64,000 nt of DNA. It comes from Lusitaniella coriacea LEGE 07157. Its GTDB lineage: Bacteria; Cyanobacteriota; Cyanobacteriia; Cyanobacteriales; Spirulinaceae. This document shows, piece after piece, positions 26,915-35,036 of the stretch. The DNA is taken from contig NZ_JADEWZ010000027.1 of the NCBI RefSeq assembly GCF_015207425.1, forward strand, positions 1 to 64,000. The letters run 5' to 3'. Positions within the stretch are counted from its first letter, which is position 1; the number at the start of each line of letters is the position of its first letter. Made by a program: the position numbers and the translations under genes. Under the pieces are notes generated by a model. The model saw only the letters and a program-made list of their open reading frames with translations, made no database searches and was not told the DNA's origin.

Positions 26915-28354
26915 CTATACCAAAATACAACCGCTTCGAGGAGACAATTTCAACTGCAATGTTCCCGAATCCCAAGCCATTTCAGGATTGCCATAAACAC
27001 TTTGATTGGGTTGAGTTTTTAGGGTTTCTCCATCCACTTGAACAGAGGCAGATTCCGTTCCCGAATTAACCGCAACAATAACCTCAGATTGCTCTAAAGT
27101 CCGACTAAAAACATAAACCTGTCCTTCTGTGGCTAAGACGCGATATTTTCCGGTTTGTAATGCCGGGTATTGGTGGCGCAGTGCGATCAACTGTTTGTGA
27201 TAGTTTAAAACGTCTAAATTCCAGTCTTTCTTGTCAGGAAAAACACGACGACAATCGGGATCGACTCGTCCCAGCAAACCGACTTCATCGCCATAATAAA
27301 TACTAGGCGCGCCGGGAAAAGTCATGAGGAGTAATGTTGATAATTCTACACTCGCGCGATCGTCTCCTACCACACTAATTAACCTTGCCGTATCGTGACT
27401 GTCTAATAGGTTGAGTTGTGTGAGTTGAATTTCCCAAGGATAGAGGTCTAAAAGAGATTGAATTTTGCTGGCGTAGCTTTCTGCATCAAGTGCGGGGTAG
27501 GGTTCGTAGTCCTGGGATTTAACAAGATCGTACATTACGCGATCGCCTGCACTAAAGGCAATAGTGGGTCCGGTGAATAAATAATTCATCACCCCATCAA
27601 ATTGGGTTCCATCCAACCACTCGCGAGAATCTGTCCACACTTCTCCAACAATATAAGCATCGGGATTAATTGCTTTAATTCGCGTGCGAAACTCTTGCCA
27701 AAATCCCTTTGTTTTAATTTCAAAAGGAACGTCTAATCGCCATCCATCAACGCCTTGCTGAATCCAATATTCACCAATCTGCATGATATATTCGCGTGCT
27801 TCGGGATTGTCGTGATTGAATTCCGGTAAAGCGCGGTTTCCTACCCAACTGCCATAATTTGCGGGTTGACTGCCATCGTAAGCAGAGAGGGGCCATCCTT
27901 CAATTTTAAACCAGTCAACCCAAGGAGAATGGGGACCATTTTCTAAGATGTCGTTGAAGAAGAAAAAGCCACGACTGGAATGATTAAAAACACCATCTAA
28001 GACAACTTTTATTTCTCGTTGATGGGCTTCTTCTAGAAGTTCAAAAAAGGCTTCATTGCCTCCTAGCAAGGGATCGACTTGATAATAGTCGTGGGTGTGG
28101 TAGCGGTGATTGCTTGCGGATTGAAAAATAGGGGTGAAGTAAATAGCATTAATGCCTAAGTCTTTTAAATAGTCTAGCTTTTCGATCGCGCCCCATAAGT
28201 TTCCACCCTTGTATCCCTGTAGGGTTGGGGGTAAATCCCATTCTTCTAAAGGAACGTTATAGGGTAATGGTTTATGCTTTCCCTTGGCAAAGCGATCGGG
28301 GAAAATCTGGTAGAAAATTGCGTGTTTTACCCAATCTGGTGTTTTGATTTCCAT
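26915..28354 (-). CDS. GH13 alpha-amylase family enzyme (neopullulanase/cyclomaltodextrinase-like)
   Basis: A 479-residue TIM-barrel glycoside hydrolase of family 13. Conserved regions in order: VVLDGVFNHSSRG (I), GWRLDVPFEI with the nucleophile Asp (II), IVGEVWTD with the acid-base Glu (III) and LLDSHDTAR with the stabilising Asp (IV). A C-terminal beta domain follows. The barrel opens at WVKHAIFYQIFPDRF, so the large N-terminal domain of classic neopullulanases is absent; the enzyme is cytoplasmic, with no signal peptide. It probably hydrolyses alpha-1,4 linkages in glycogen-derived maltodextrins. The ATG at 28354 is preferred over one 33 bp upstream. Confidence 0.85.
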   Translation of the reverse strand: MEIKTPDWVKHAIFYQIFPDRFAKGKHKPLPYNVPLEEWDLPPTLQGYKGGNLWGAIEKLDYLKDLGINAIYFTPIFQSASNHRYHTHDYYQVDPLLGGNEAFFELLEEAHQREIKVVLDGVFNHSSRGFFFFNDILENGPHSPWVDWFKIEGWPLSAYDGSQPANYGSWVGNRALPEFNHDNPEAREYIMQIGEYWIQQGVDGWRLDVPFEIKTKGFWQEFRTRIKAINPDAYIVGEVWTDSREWLDGTQFDGVMNYLFTGPTIAFSAGDRVMYDLVKSQDYEPYPALDAESYASKIQSLLDLYPWEIQLTQLNLLDSHDTARLISVVGDDRASVELSTLLLMTFPGAPSIYYGDEVGLLGRVDPDCRRVFPDKKDWNLDVLNYHKQLIALRHQYPALQTGKYRVLATEGQVYVFSRTLEQSEVIVAVNSGTESASVQVDGETLKTQPNQSVYGNPEMAWDSGTLQLKLSPRSGCILV

Positions 28355-28504
28355 AATACAATGATTGTCGTTTTGCTTTTGTTTCAAAGTGTAATAGAGC
28401 TAGTCTTCTCTGGGAAACGTCCCCATAAAAAATAGGCTCAAGTGCTTTTTTTAGCGTTATTGAACCTTGTTTAGTCGTTAAGGATTTGATATGAAAACAC
28501 CGCA

Positions 28505-28527
28505 GGGCGCAATGCTTGCGCCCCTAC
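28505..28527 (-). repeat. REP-like hairpin, family B copy 1
   Basis: Read on the minus strand it is GTAG followed by a near-perfect hairpin, GGGCGCAA-gca-TTGCGCCC. A GTAG head before a palindrome is the usual layout of REP sequences moved by REP-associated tyrosine transposases. A second copy lies at 48073-48095. Confidence 0.6.
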
Positions 28528-28632
28528 TATAACGTTTCTTGGACTCATGAGGGACTAAATTTTTTCCCCTTCCCCTTTCCCCTTTCCCCCAGCCAAGAAA
28601 AGGTATACCTCACCAGAGCGAGAATAGCTATA
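28528..28632 (-). mobile_element. MITE-like element, copy B
   Basis: A 105-bp element in the opposite orientation to that at 21475-21581. Ends are TATAACG and GCTATA; the 15-bp block CTCGCTCTGGTGAGG is identical in both copies, as is CCTCATGAGTC near the other end. The middle is again G-rich on the element's forward strand. One end touches a REP-like hairpin. Confidence 0.6.
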
Positions 28633-28898
28633 TTCGATAATGGGTGGTTAGTAACTGGAACTGTCCCCCTGTCCATTTCAACTCGATACCTTAAGTTACA
28701 AGTTAATGGAATTCCCCAGGCATTTGTCTGAATGGCAGAATTTCTTCAGGTTTAACGGAGAAAACCGAAACCCTTCGAGTTTTTTAATAGGGAGAGCCAG
28801 GATTGACAGCCGCTTTAATCTTTCCCTAAACTTCACGTTCTGGTGAAGGGGGAGAATGGAGTTTTGTTCTCGCGATGCGAATACGAGCGTTTAGAAAG

Positions 28899-29273
28899 TT
28901 ATGTTTGGTTTCTCTCTTCAAAACGTTTAATTCGTGCTTCTAAAGCCTGCAACTTTTCCTCTAAATTGAGATGCTCTGACTCATTAGTTAAGCTGTAACC
29001 AATAAGACGATCGAGAATTTCTTTTTGGCGAATAGACTGTTCTGCCAGATTGCCATAACGTTGGATTAATTCATCAAGTACAATCTTCTGGGCTTCCTGG
29101 CTAGCTCTAAATTCTTCTTGACCAGCTCTAAATTCTTCTTGACTAGCTCTAAATTCTTCTTGACTAGCTCTAAATTCGAGCTGGCTTTCTTTGAGTGTTA
29201 GTTGGCTTTCTTGGAGTTCCCTTTGAACTGCTAACATCCCCTCAATGATGTTTTGCATTTCTTCAAAAGTCAT
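28899..29273 (-). CDS. Coiled-coil protein with EEFRASQ heptad repeats
   Basis: A 124-residue, almost entirely helical protein. Residues 30-62 are four near-identical heptads (EFRASQE), so the chain should form a coiled coil; a second coiled-coil stretch (EEKLQALEARIKRFEER) closes the protein. A GGAG ribosome site nine bases before the ATG at 29273 sets the start; a TTG five codons upstream is less likely. Similar short coiled-coil proteins with expanded heptads are frequent in filamentous cyanobacteria; function unknown. Confidence 0.7.
   Translation of the reverse strand: MTFEEMQNIIEGMLAVQRELQESQLTLKESQLEFRASQEEFRASQEEFRAGQEEFRASQEAQKIVLDELIQRYGNLAEQSIRQKEILDRLIGYSLTNESEHLNLEEKLQALEARIKRFEERNQT
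29101..29184 (-). repeat. Four tandem 21-bp coding repeats
   Basis: Four consecutive 21-bp units, differing by only a few bases, encode the heptads of the coiled-coil protein. Near identity at DNA level implies recent slippage, so copy number may vary between strains. Confidence 0.85.
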
Positions 29274-29405
29274 AAGAGAGAACTCCAATGTTTCTAAGCA
29301 GATAGAGTTATTATAGCGAGAATAAATGAGTCACTAAACGTATGCTGAATGCTTACGAGCGAATTATCCAAGTTGAGTTTTACGGTTTAGTATTGAGTCG
29401 ATGGC

Positions 29406-30920
29406 TTATTCAATCCAATTTTTTGCGCGATCGACGGCTTTCTTCCACAGGGTAAAGTTAGCTTGGGCTTGGGTTGCACCCGTACCGGGTTCAAAAACGC
29501 GATCGATTTTACGGTTGCTCACTAAGGTGTCGTAGGAGTCCCAGAACCCAACAGCTAAACCCGCAGCAAATGCCGCGCCTTGGGCGGTTGCGTCGAGAAC
29601 GGCGGGGCGTTCGACGGGAATGCCGAGTACGTCGGCTTGGAACTGCATCAGGAAGTTATTGTTACAGGCTCCGCCATCGACTTTTAGGGTTTGAATGGGC
29701 GTTCCGCTATCTTCGTTCACCGCTTGGACGACTTCTTTGGCTTGGTACGCGATCGCCTCTAGAACGGCACGTACCATCTGTTCTCGCTGCACGCCTCTGG
29801 TAATGCCTAAAAAGGCTCCGCGCGCGTTCATGTCCCAGTGAGGCGCGCCTAGACCGCTTAGGGCGGGAACGAAGTAAACCCCCCCATTGTCTTCTACTTG
29901 ATTTGCCATTGCTTCAGTTTCTGCGGCAGTTTCAATGAGTTTTAATCCGTCTCGCAACCACTGAATACACGCCCCTGCGGTAAACATACTCCCTTCGAGG
30001 GCATAGCCAAGGGTGGGGGATTCGCCGGAGGCGGCTTGACTCCAGGCGATGGTGGAGAGGAGGTAGTTCTGGGAGCGCGCGATCTCCGAACCCGTGTGGG
30101 ACACTAAAAAGGCTCCCGTTCCGTAAGTGCATTTCAACGAACCCGGACGGTTGCATCCGTGGGCAAACAACGCCGCCTGCTGATCTCCCAAAATCGCGGT
30201 AATCGGAATCTCAACCCCAAGTAACTTTGGATCGGTGCGTCCAAATTCTCCCAAACTGGTTTGGATCTTCGGCATGATTTCCCCAGGAATGCCAAAGCGG
30301 TCGAGCAGGGTTGCGTCCCAAGTCCCGGTTTTAAGATCGAGTAACATCGTCCGGCTGGCATTGCTGTGGTCGGTGGCGTGGACTTTCCCACCGGTCAAAT
30401 TCCACAGCGCCCAAGTGTCGATGGTTCCGGCGAGAACGTTGTCCCAATTAACCGATTGATGGGTTTTGACCCAATCGATCAGCCAGTTTAATTTGGTGGC
30501 AGAGAAGTAAGCATCGAGGACTAATCCCGTGCGATTGTAAATGTCGTCAACATACCCTTCTTCTCGGAGTTTGTTGCACAGGGGGGCGGTGCGACGATCT
30601 TGCCACACGATAGCGTTGTGCAGGGGTTTTCCGGTGGTTTTGTCCCACAAGAGACAGGTTTCTCGTTGTACGGTGAGTCCGATCGCGGCAATCTGACGGG
30701 GAGCAATTTCCGCGTCCTTAAGAACGGTTTGCATTGCCCAATTCAAATCTTGCCAAATTTCTGTGGGATCGTGTTCGACCCATCCCGGTTGGGGATAATA
30801 TTGCGTGAGTTCTTTGTAAGCTTGAGCGGCGATTTGACCTGCTCGATCGAAGAGGATGGCTCGATTCCCGGTGGTTCCGAGGTCGAGGGCCATAATGTAG
30901 TTGGGGGAGTTGCTGGTCAT
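29406..30920 (-). CDS. glpK: Glycerol kinase
   Basis: A 504-residue FGGY-family kinase of normal length. The ATP-phosphate motif MALDLGTTGNRAILFD, the glycerol-site region AIVWQDRRTA, GDQQAALFAHGC and the C-terminal signature VDGGACNNNFLMQ...AAFAAGLAVG are intact. It makes glycerol 3-phosphate from glycerol and ATP. It lies 26 bp downstream of gghA on the same strand, an arrangement that salvages glycerol released when glucosylglycerol is hydrolysed. Confidence 0.95.
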   Translation of the reverse strand: MTSNSPNYIMALDLGTTGNRAILFDRAGQIAAQAYKELTQYYPQPGWVEHDPTEIWQDLNWAMQTVLKDAEIAPRQIAAIGLTVQRETCLLWDKTTGKPLHNAIVWQDRRTAPLCNKLREEGYVDDIYNRTGLVLDAYFSATKLNWLIDWVKTHQSVNWDNVLAGTIDTWALWNLTGGKVHATDHSNASRTMLLDLKTGTWDATLLDRFGIPGEIMPKIQTSLGEFGRTDPKLLGVEIPITAILGDQQAALFAHGCNRPGSLKCTYGTGAFLVSHTGSEIARSQNYLLSTIAWSQAASGESPTLGYALEGSMFTAGACIQWLRDGLKLIETAAETEAMANQVEDNGGVYFVPALSGLGAPHWDMNARGAFLGITRGVQREQMVRAVLEAIAYQAKEVVQAVNEDSGTPIQTLKVDGGACNNNFLMQFQADVLGIPVERPAVLDATAQGAAFAAGLAVGFWDSYDTLVSNRKIDRVFEPGTGATQAQANFTLWKKAVDRAKNWIE

Positions 30921-30946
30921 GGGTAAAGGGTAAGGGATTTCAACAC

Positions 30947-33478
30947 TTATTTCGCAGTTGGGCGGCGCGCTTCGAGTAAAAAGCCTTGTCCGTCTTTGAG
31001 TTCCATTCCGGGGAGATTTTCGAGGGTTTTATCGATTTTGAGATCCGGGGACGCGATCGCGAGTTGCCATTGAGACAGATCGAGATTCAACCAATCTTTC
31101 AATTGCGCGATCGCGGGTTTGCCGCCCATGTGAGCCACTAAAACCACCCTCCGATCGCGATCTGTCGGTTTGCGCCTCGGTGCGGTACGCATCCCGTAAA
31201 AAATCGTTTTCTCCTCATCTCGAACGCTATTAAACCGATCGCGCTCTCCCAAATTCTCCCGCAACCAAGGATTTTCATGGCGATAGTTGCGTAAAGCTAA
31301 ATTAAAACAACTGCGTCCAGACTCTATTGCCGAATGATAGCGGGCAACGCGGCACAGTTCGTAACCATCTTCCATAAATGCCATCGCAAAGGCTTCGAGT
31401 TTAGGAATATCTAACAAGGCAAGAAATTCGGGTTTATCCGCTTGATTGAGATTTTTGAGCGGTTCGATTTCGCAGACTCCCGGCGTATCGCTCAAGCAGT
31501 ACTGACAAATCTGCGCGACTTTCTCCAGATCGTAATCCGTTTCCACAATCGCGATCGCTAAGGCTTTGACAAACTGCCGCAATACCTCCAATTTATTGAA
31601 CCCCAAGGCTTTGAGTCGAGGAAATGCATCGGGTTCCTCGTAGAGTTCGGGGGTCACTTGCCAGTCGAGAAAGCCCGCTTCCTCCGACACGACCTTCACC
31701 CCGTAACGAGTATCCGTATTGCGGAAAAATCCCCAACTGCCGCGCATCAAGGCATTGAGAAAATCCATCGGCAGTCCGGGACTAAAGCCGTAAACCCAGA
31801 GATAGGTTGCGGGGTTGTCGTAGGCATTGTTGATGACTTCCGGCAATGTTTCCCCTAAATTCCAATCGATCTTTTCGCTGAGAGCAACTTGGTTGCCCCG
31901 ACGCACGGTGTCGTGGTTGGCACAACCTGTAATCCAGCGATCGCCTTTAAACATCACTTCGCAAACGCGCTGCCACTTCTGCGCCCAAAATCCTTGCAGG
32001 GTGGGAGTATTATGGGCAAAAATCAACGGACCCCACTGGTAAGATTCCGGTTTGAGGGCAATTAAATCGCGATAGGTGGATTTCTTTTCCCATCCCTCTT
32101 CAGGCCAAGGTCGTCCGTCCTCAAAAATGGTGAAGAGCAAGCGCTGGTAGCCGTCAATCTCCTGTACCACGTCGCTCATTGCTAGCAGGTAGGGATCGTC
32201 CTGTTCGATGCGCCCGGTAAGGGGGTTGAAGAAGCGAAAATCCTGTCCCCCATCAATACGAATTCCATCTGCGCCCGTATTGAGTTTGCGCTGTTGCATC
32301 TCCAAAAGAATTGCCCGAACGATGGGGAGTTGGTGGTTTAAGTCCTGCCCGTACATATTCGGCCCTTTGAAGAACTGGCGGTTAATCAGTTCTATCGCTT
32401 GGTTGTCGGCGTGTCCGTAGACGAGATCGTAGATGAGTTGAATGGGGCCTTGGGAAAAATTGTGCAAGGTGGCAATGAAATCCACCAATTCATCGGGGCG
32501 CAAACTGCCCAGGAGGGCGGGATTGGTTGTCGTGGAGCCTAAAATGGGAACGTCGTAGCCCCAGTTTTGCGTATTGGGTTTTCGCAGGGTGATGGAGATC
32601 GGGCGATTGAAGGAGACTTTTTCGGGTTCGAGTTCGCTGTCTCCCGCGATCGCGAAAAATTCGTGTGCTTCATTCCCATCGTCCAAACGGTACTCAATCG
32701 TGGGTTCGATGGGCAGCAGTTGAATCGCATCGTAGCCGACGTAATTTTCTTGTGCGGGGGTTAAGGGTTCTTTGTTGGCAAGCTTTTGGGAAATTTGGCG
32801 ATAAATCTGCGTTAACCCTTCAAAGGTTCCCTCGGCAGAAGCCGTACCCACATGAATTTGTAGAATGTTCACCGGTGCGGGAACCCTCGGCAAAACAATC
32901 TCAGAAAGCGATGCTCTAGAGATCAAGGCGGTAGGAAGGGCCGTTCTTTGAAAATAGCTGCGATCCGCCCGGTTCTGTTGCAATTGCTCCATATCGTACA
33001 ACTCTGCCGGGGCAAAGGAACCGTAAGGTAAGGAGTTGGCAAAAACATCCCGAATGACGTGCATCACGCCCTGGACGTTATCGTAGTACCGCAACCAATA
33101 AAAAGATCCTGCTTGTTCCCGCGTTCCCGGCTGCAATCCCGAAAGCACGCCCCAGACGAATTCTCCCTGTTGGGGTAAGGGAATAGAGTCTCGACGGAAG
33201 GGAATGGTTTGTTGGGGAGCGCGAAAATCAATAGTTTCTAGAGGGGTGAACACTTCGAGATAAATTTCTCGCTCGGTTTGAATGACCTCTGCGGTCAGTT
33301 CGGGAGTCCAAAACCCCAGTTGAGTCAGTCCATCTTCTCGATAGTGCGCGCCCAATTGCGAGACTAATTGTTGTGCCTTATGGAAATAGCTATCTTCTGA
33401 TTCAGCAACGGCTGTAGCCCAGCTTTGGAGCGCTTTTGTCTCGCCCTCGACAAGTTTGATGTGTTGTGAAATATCCAC
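30947..33478 (-). CDS. gghA: Glucosylglycerol hydrolase
   Basis: An 843-residue GH13-related hydrolase. A long N-terminal domain precedes a barrel with GADGIRIDGGQDFRFF (nucleophile Asp), FTIFEDGRPW (acid-base Glu) and TGCANHDTVRRG (stabilising Asp). Length and sequence style match the GghA proteins of salt-tolerant cyanobacteria (Synechocystis Slr1670), which cleave glucosylglycerol to glucose and glycerol during hypo-osmotic shock. The gene is divergent from the synthesis genes and followed by glpK. Being cytosolic, it must be restrained at high salt, in known cases by ions and not by expression alone. Confidence 0.88.
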   Translation of the reverse strand: MDISQHIKLVEGETKALQSWATAVAESEDSYFHKAQQLVSQLGAHYREDGLTQLGFWTPELTAEVIQTEREIYLEVFTPLETIDFRAPQQTIPFRRDSIPLPQQGEFVWGVLSGLQPGTREQAGSFYWLRYYDNVQGVMHVIRDVFANSLPYGSFAPAELYDMEQLQQNRADRSYFQRTALPTALISRASLSEIVLPRVPAPVNILQIHVGTASAEGTFEGLTQIYRQISQKLANKEPLTPAQENYVGYDAIQLLPIEPTIEYRLDDGNEAHEFFAIAGDSELEPEKVSFNRPISITLRKPNTQNWGYDVPILGSTTTNPALLGSLRPDELVDFIATLHNFSQGPIQLIYDLVYGHADNQAIELINRQFFKGPNMYGQDLNHQLPIVRAILLEMQQRKLNTGADGIRIDGGQDFRFFNPLTGRIEQDDPYLLAMSDVVQEIDGYQRLLFTIFEDGRPWPEEGWEKKSTYRDLIALKPESYQWGPLIFAHNTPTLQGFWAQKWQRVCEVMFKGDRWITGCANHDTVRRGNQVALSEKIDWNLGETLPEVINNAYDNPATYLWVYGFSPGLPMDFLNALMRGSWGFFRNTDTRYGVKVVSEEAGFLDWQVTPELYEEPDAFPRLKALGFNKLEVLRQFVKALAIAIVETDYDLEKVAQICQYCLSDTPGVCEIEPLKNLNQADKPEFLALLDIPKLEAFAMAFMEDGYELCRVARYHSAIESGRSCFNLALRNYRHENPWLRENLGERDRFNSVRDEEKTIFYGMRTAPRRKPTDRDRRVVLVAHMGGKPAIAQLKDWLNLDLSQWQLAIASPDLKIDKTLENLPGMELKDGQGFLLEARRPTAK

Positions 33479-34053
33479 GCTCGCATAGATAATGATGAGG
33501 ATCGACGAACTTATAATGTTAGGTATTAAAAGCGTTTTAATTGTAAATTTCTCTACTAATAGCGACCGTAACCTAAAATAGTCGTCTGGTGCAATCCGAT
33601 CGCGAACAATTGTTACTTTCCTTAAATCTTTGAGATTGAGAATTTTTTGAAAAGATTGGGATCGATGTTAAACTAAAGAGCGTTTGTTGAATTTGTGCGA
33701 TCGTCTGGTTGTATTCACTGTTTTTGAATTGAATATTCAACTTTTAAATCGACCGCGTGACTGTTATTTTTGGACATGGGTATCGTGCTAACCTTCTAAT
33801 TAAATAGGTTAGTGACAATAGGTGTATTTCAAGCGAATTTCTGTCGCAGTTGAAGACCCTAAATAAATTGAGTTTCCTCGAATATATACTCAATTTTTTC
33901 GAGTGAATCTCACGCGATCCTTACGCGAAGTTTTGTGCAAATGATGGGTTACTGCCGTAATGCCACAGCGCGATCGCGCTGTGGCGGCAATCCATTGACA
34001 AAGCGACTCTTGCTGTTTATCGGGATGTTGTTTCTACAACAAATTAAATTAAA
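33479..34053. promoter_or_regulatory. Divergent control region of the glucosylglycerol locus
   Basis: About 575 bp separate the starts of gghA (left) and the HAD phosphatase (right). No frame in it looks coding. It contains AT-rich patches and a perfect 24-bp palindrome at 33962-33985. Promoters for both degradation and synthesis must lie here, so this is where salt control of the locus would be set. I cannot name a specific promoter element. Confidence 0.6.
33962..33985. promoter_or_regulatory. Perfect 24-bp palindrome containing HIP1
   Basis: The arm GCCACAGCGCGA is followed by its exact complement, giving 12-bp dyad symmetry around the HIP1 core. It lies 68 bp before the phosphatase start. 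It could be a dimeric regulator site, a transcription terminator for an unseen leftward or rightward RNA, or a HIP1 site with extended symmetry. No T-run follows on either side. Confidence 0.5.
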
Positions 34054-34788
34054 ATGAATGCTAACCACGCTCTAGTTCTGGCGACCGATCTAGATGGTAC
34101 GTTTTTAGGCGGTTCAGATCGACAGCGCGCAGAATTTTATCAGTATATCGAGCAGTGGCGCGATCGCGTTCTGCTCGTTTTTGTCACCGGACGAGACTTA
34201 GACTTCATCAACGGACTCTGCGAAGACCCCGCCTTCCCCAAACCCGATTACATCATCGGCGATGTCGGCACGACCATCGTGCGCGGCGCAACCCACGACC
34301 CCGTACCAGAGGTACAAGATTGGGTCGCACAGCGTTGGGGCAATGCCAACGCGCGAGTCAAACAGATGTTAGAGGGCGAACCCGGTTTGGAATTGCAACC
34401 CGTCGATACCCAACGGCGCGTTTCCTACTACTACAAACCGGAAAAATTGCAAGAAAGTACGGTCAAAAAAATCGAAGATGCGGGCTTTGATTGCATCCTT
34501 TCCGCAGATGTCTACCTCGATGTCATGCCCAAAGGAATTTCCAAAGGACCCACCCTCCTAAAATTCATCGACGTAATGGGATTAAACGCCGAGAACGTCA
34601 TTCCTTGCGGCGACACCCTCAACGACCTCTCCCTCTTTGAAACCGGACTCAAAGGCGTTGCAGTCGGCAACTCAGAACCCAAACTCGTTGAAAAAATCAA
34701 AACAATGGAGAACGTCTACCACAGCCCCCATCCCGGCGTAGCTGGCATTTGGGACGGGCTGAAAGTGTACGGCAAACATCCCGCTTAA
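34054..34788 (+). CDS. HAD phosphatase, candidate glucosylglycerol-phosphate phosphatase (SPP-like)
   Basis: A 244-residue HAD-IIB phosphatase of the sucrose-phosphate-phosphatase type. Motif I is ATDLDGTFLGG (D12 nucleophile, D14), motif II lies in FVTGRDLDF, motif III is the Lys in KGISKGPTLLKF, and motif IV is CGDTLNDLSLF. By sequence alone one would say sucrose-6-phosphatase, but it sits directly upstream of ggpS in a glucosylglycerol cluster. In several heterotrophic bacteria an HAD phosphatase domain is fused to the GgpS domain (GgpPS), while Synechocystis uses the unrelated-looking StpA/GgpP. I infer this gene supplies the phosphatase step here. Confidence 0.72.
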   Translation: MNANHALVLATDLDGTFLGGSDRQRAEFYQYIEQWRDRVLLVFVTGRDLDFINGLCEDPAFPKPDYIIGDVGTTIVRGATHDPVPEVQDWVAQRWGNANARVKQMLEGEPGLELQPVDTQRRVSYYYKPEKLQESTVKKIEDAGFDCILSADVYLDVMPKGISKGPTLLKFIDVMGLNAENVIPCGDTLNDLSLFETGLKGVAVGNSEPKLVEKIKTMENVYHSPHPGVAGIWDGLKVYGKHPA

Positions 34789-35036
34789 ATACAGTTAACA
34801 GTCAGCAGTTATCAGTGAGGGAGAAAGGAAGCAGGGGAAGATGCTTTTGATGATGTGGAGACAGTTTGAACTCTCACCTCATACTTCATAACTCACGCTT
34901 AATGCGTACTAGAAGTTAAAACTCTTACTCTGCGGTAATTCCTCCTTACTCTTCCCTGTTCCCTATTCCCTTGTCCTAGCAAAGGTTTCAGGGTGTTCAC
35001 ATCAGGCGTAACTCATAACTCTAAAAGAGGTATTCC

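Larger units (their letters stand above)
28388..28898. other. Gene-free region holding repeats
   Basis: No supported gene. It contains a REP-type hairpin (28505-28527) abutting a MITE-like element (28528-28632), followed by unremarkable sequence up to the coiled-coil gene. Confidence 0.6.

Noticed and set aside
29101-29184. Short direct repeats that might be a CRISPR array
   Set aside because: Units are contiguous 21-bp coding heptads with no spacers.
34155-34490. Arg-rich 111-codon frame within the phosphatase gene
   Set aside because: It is an out-of-frame reading of the HAD gene; all HAD motifs are in the main frame.
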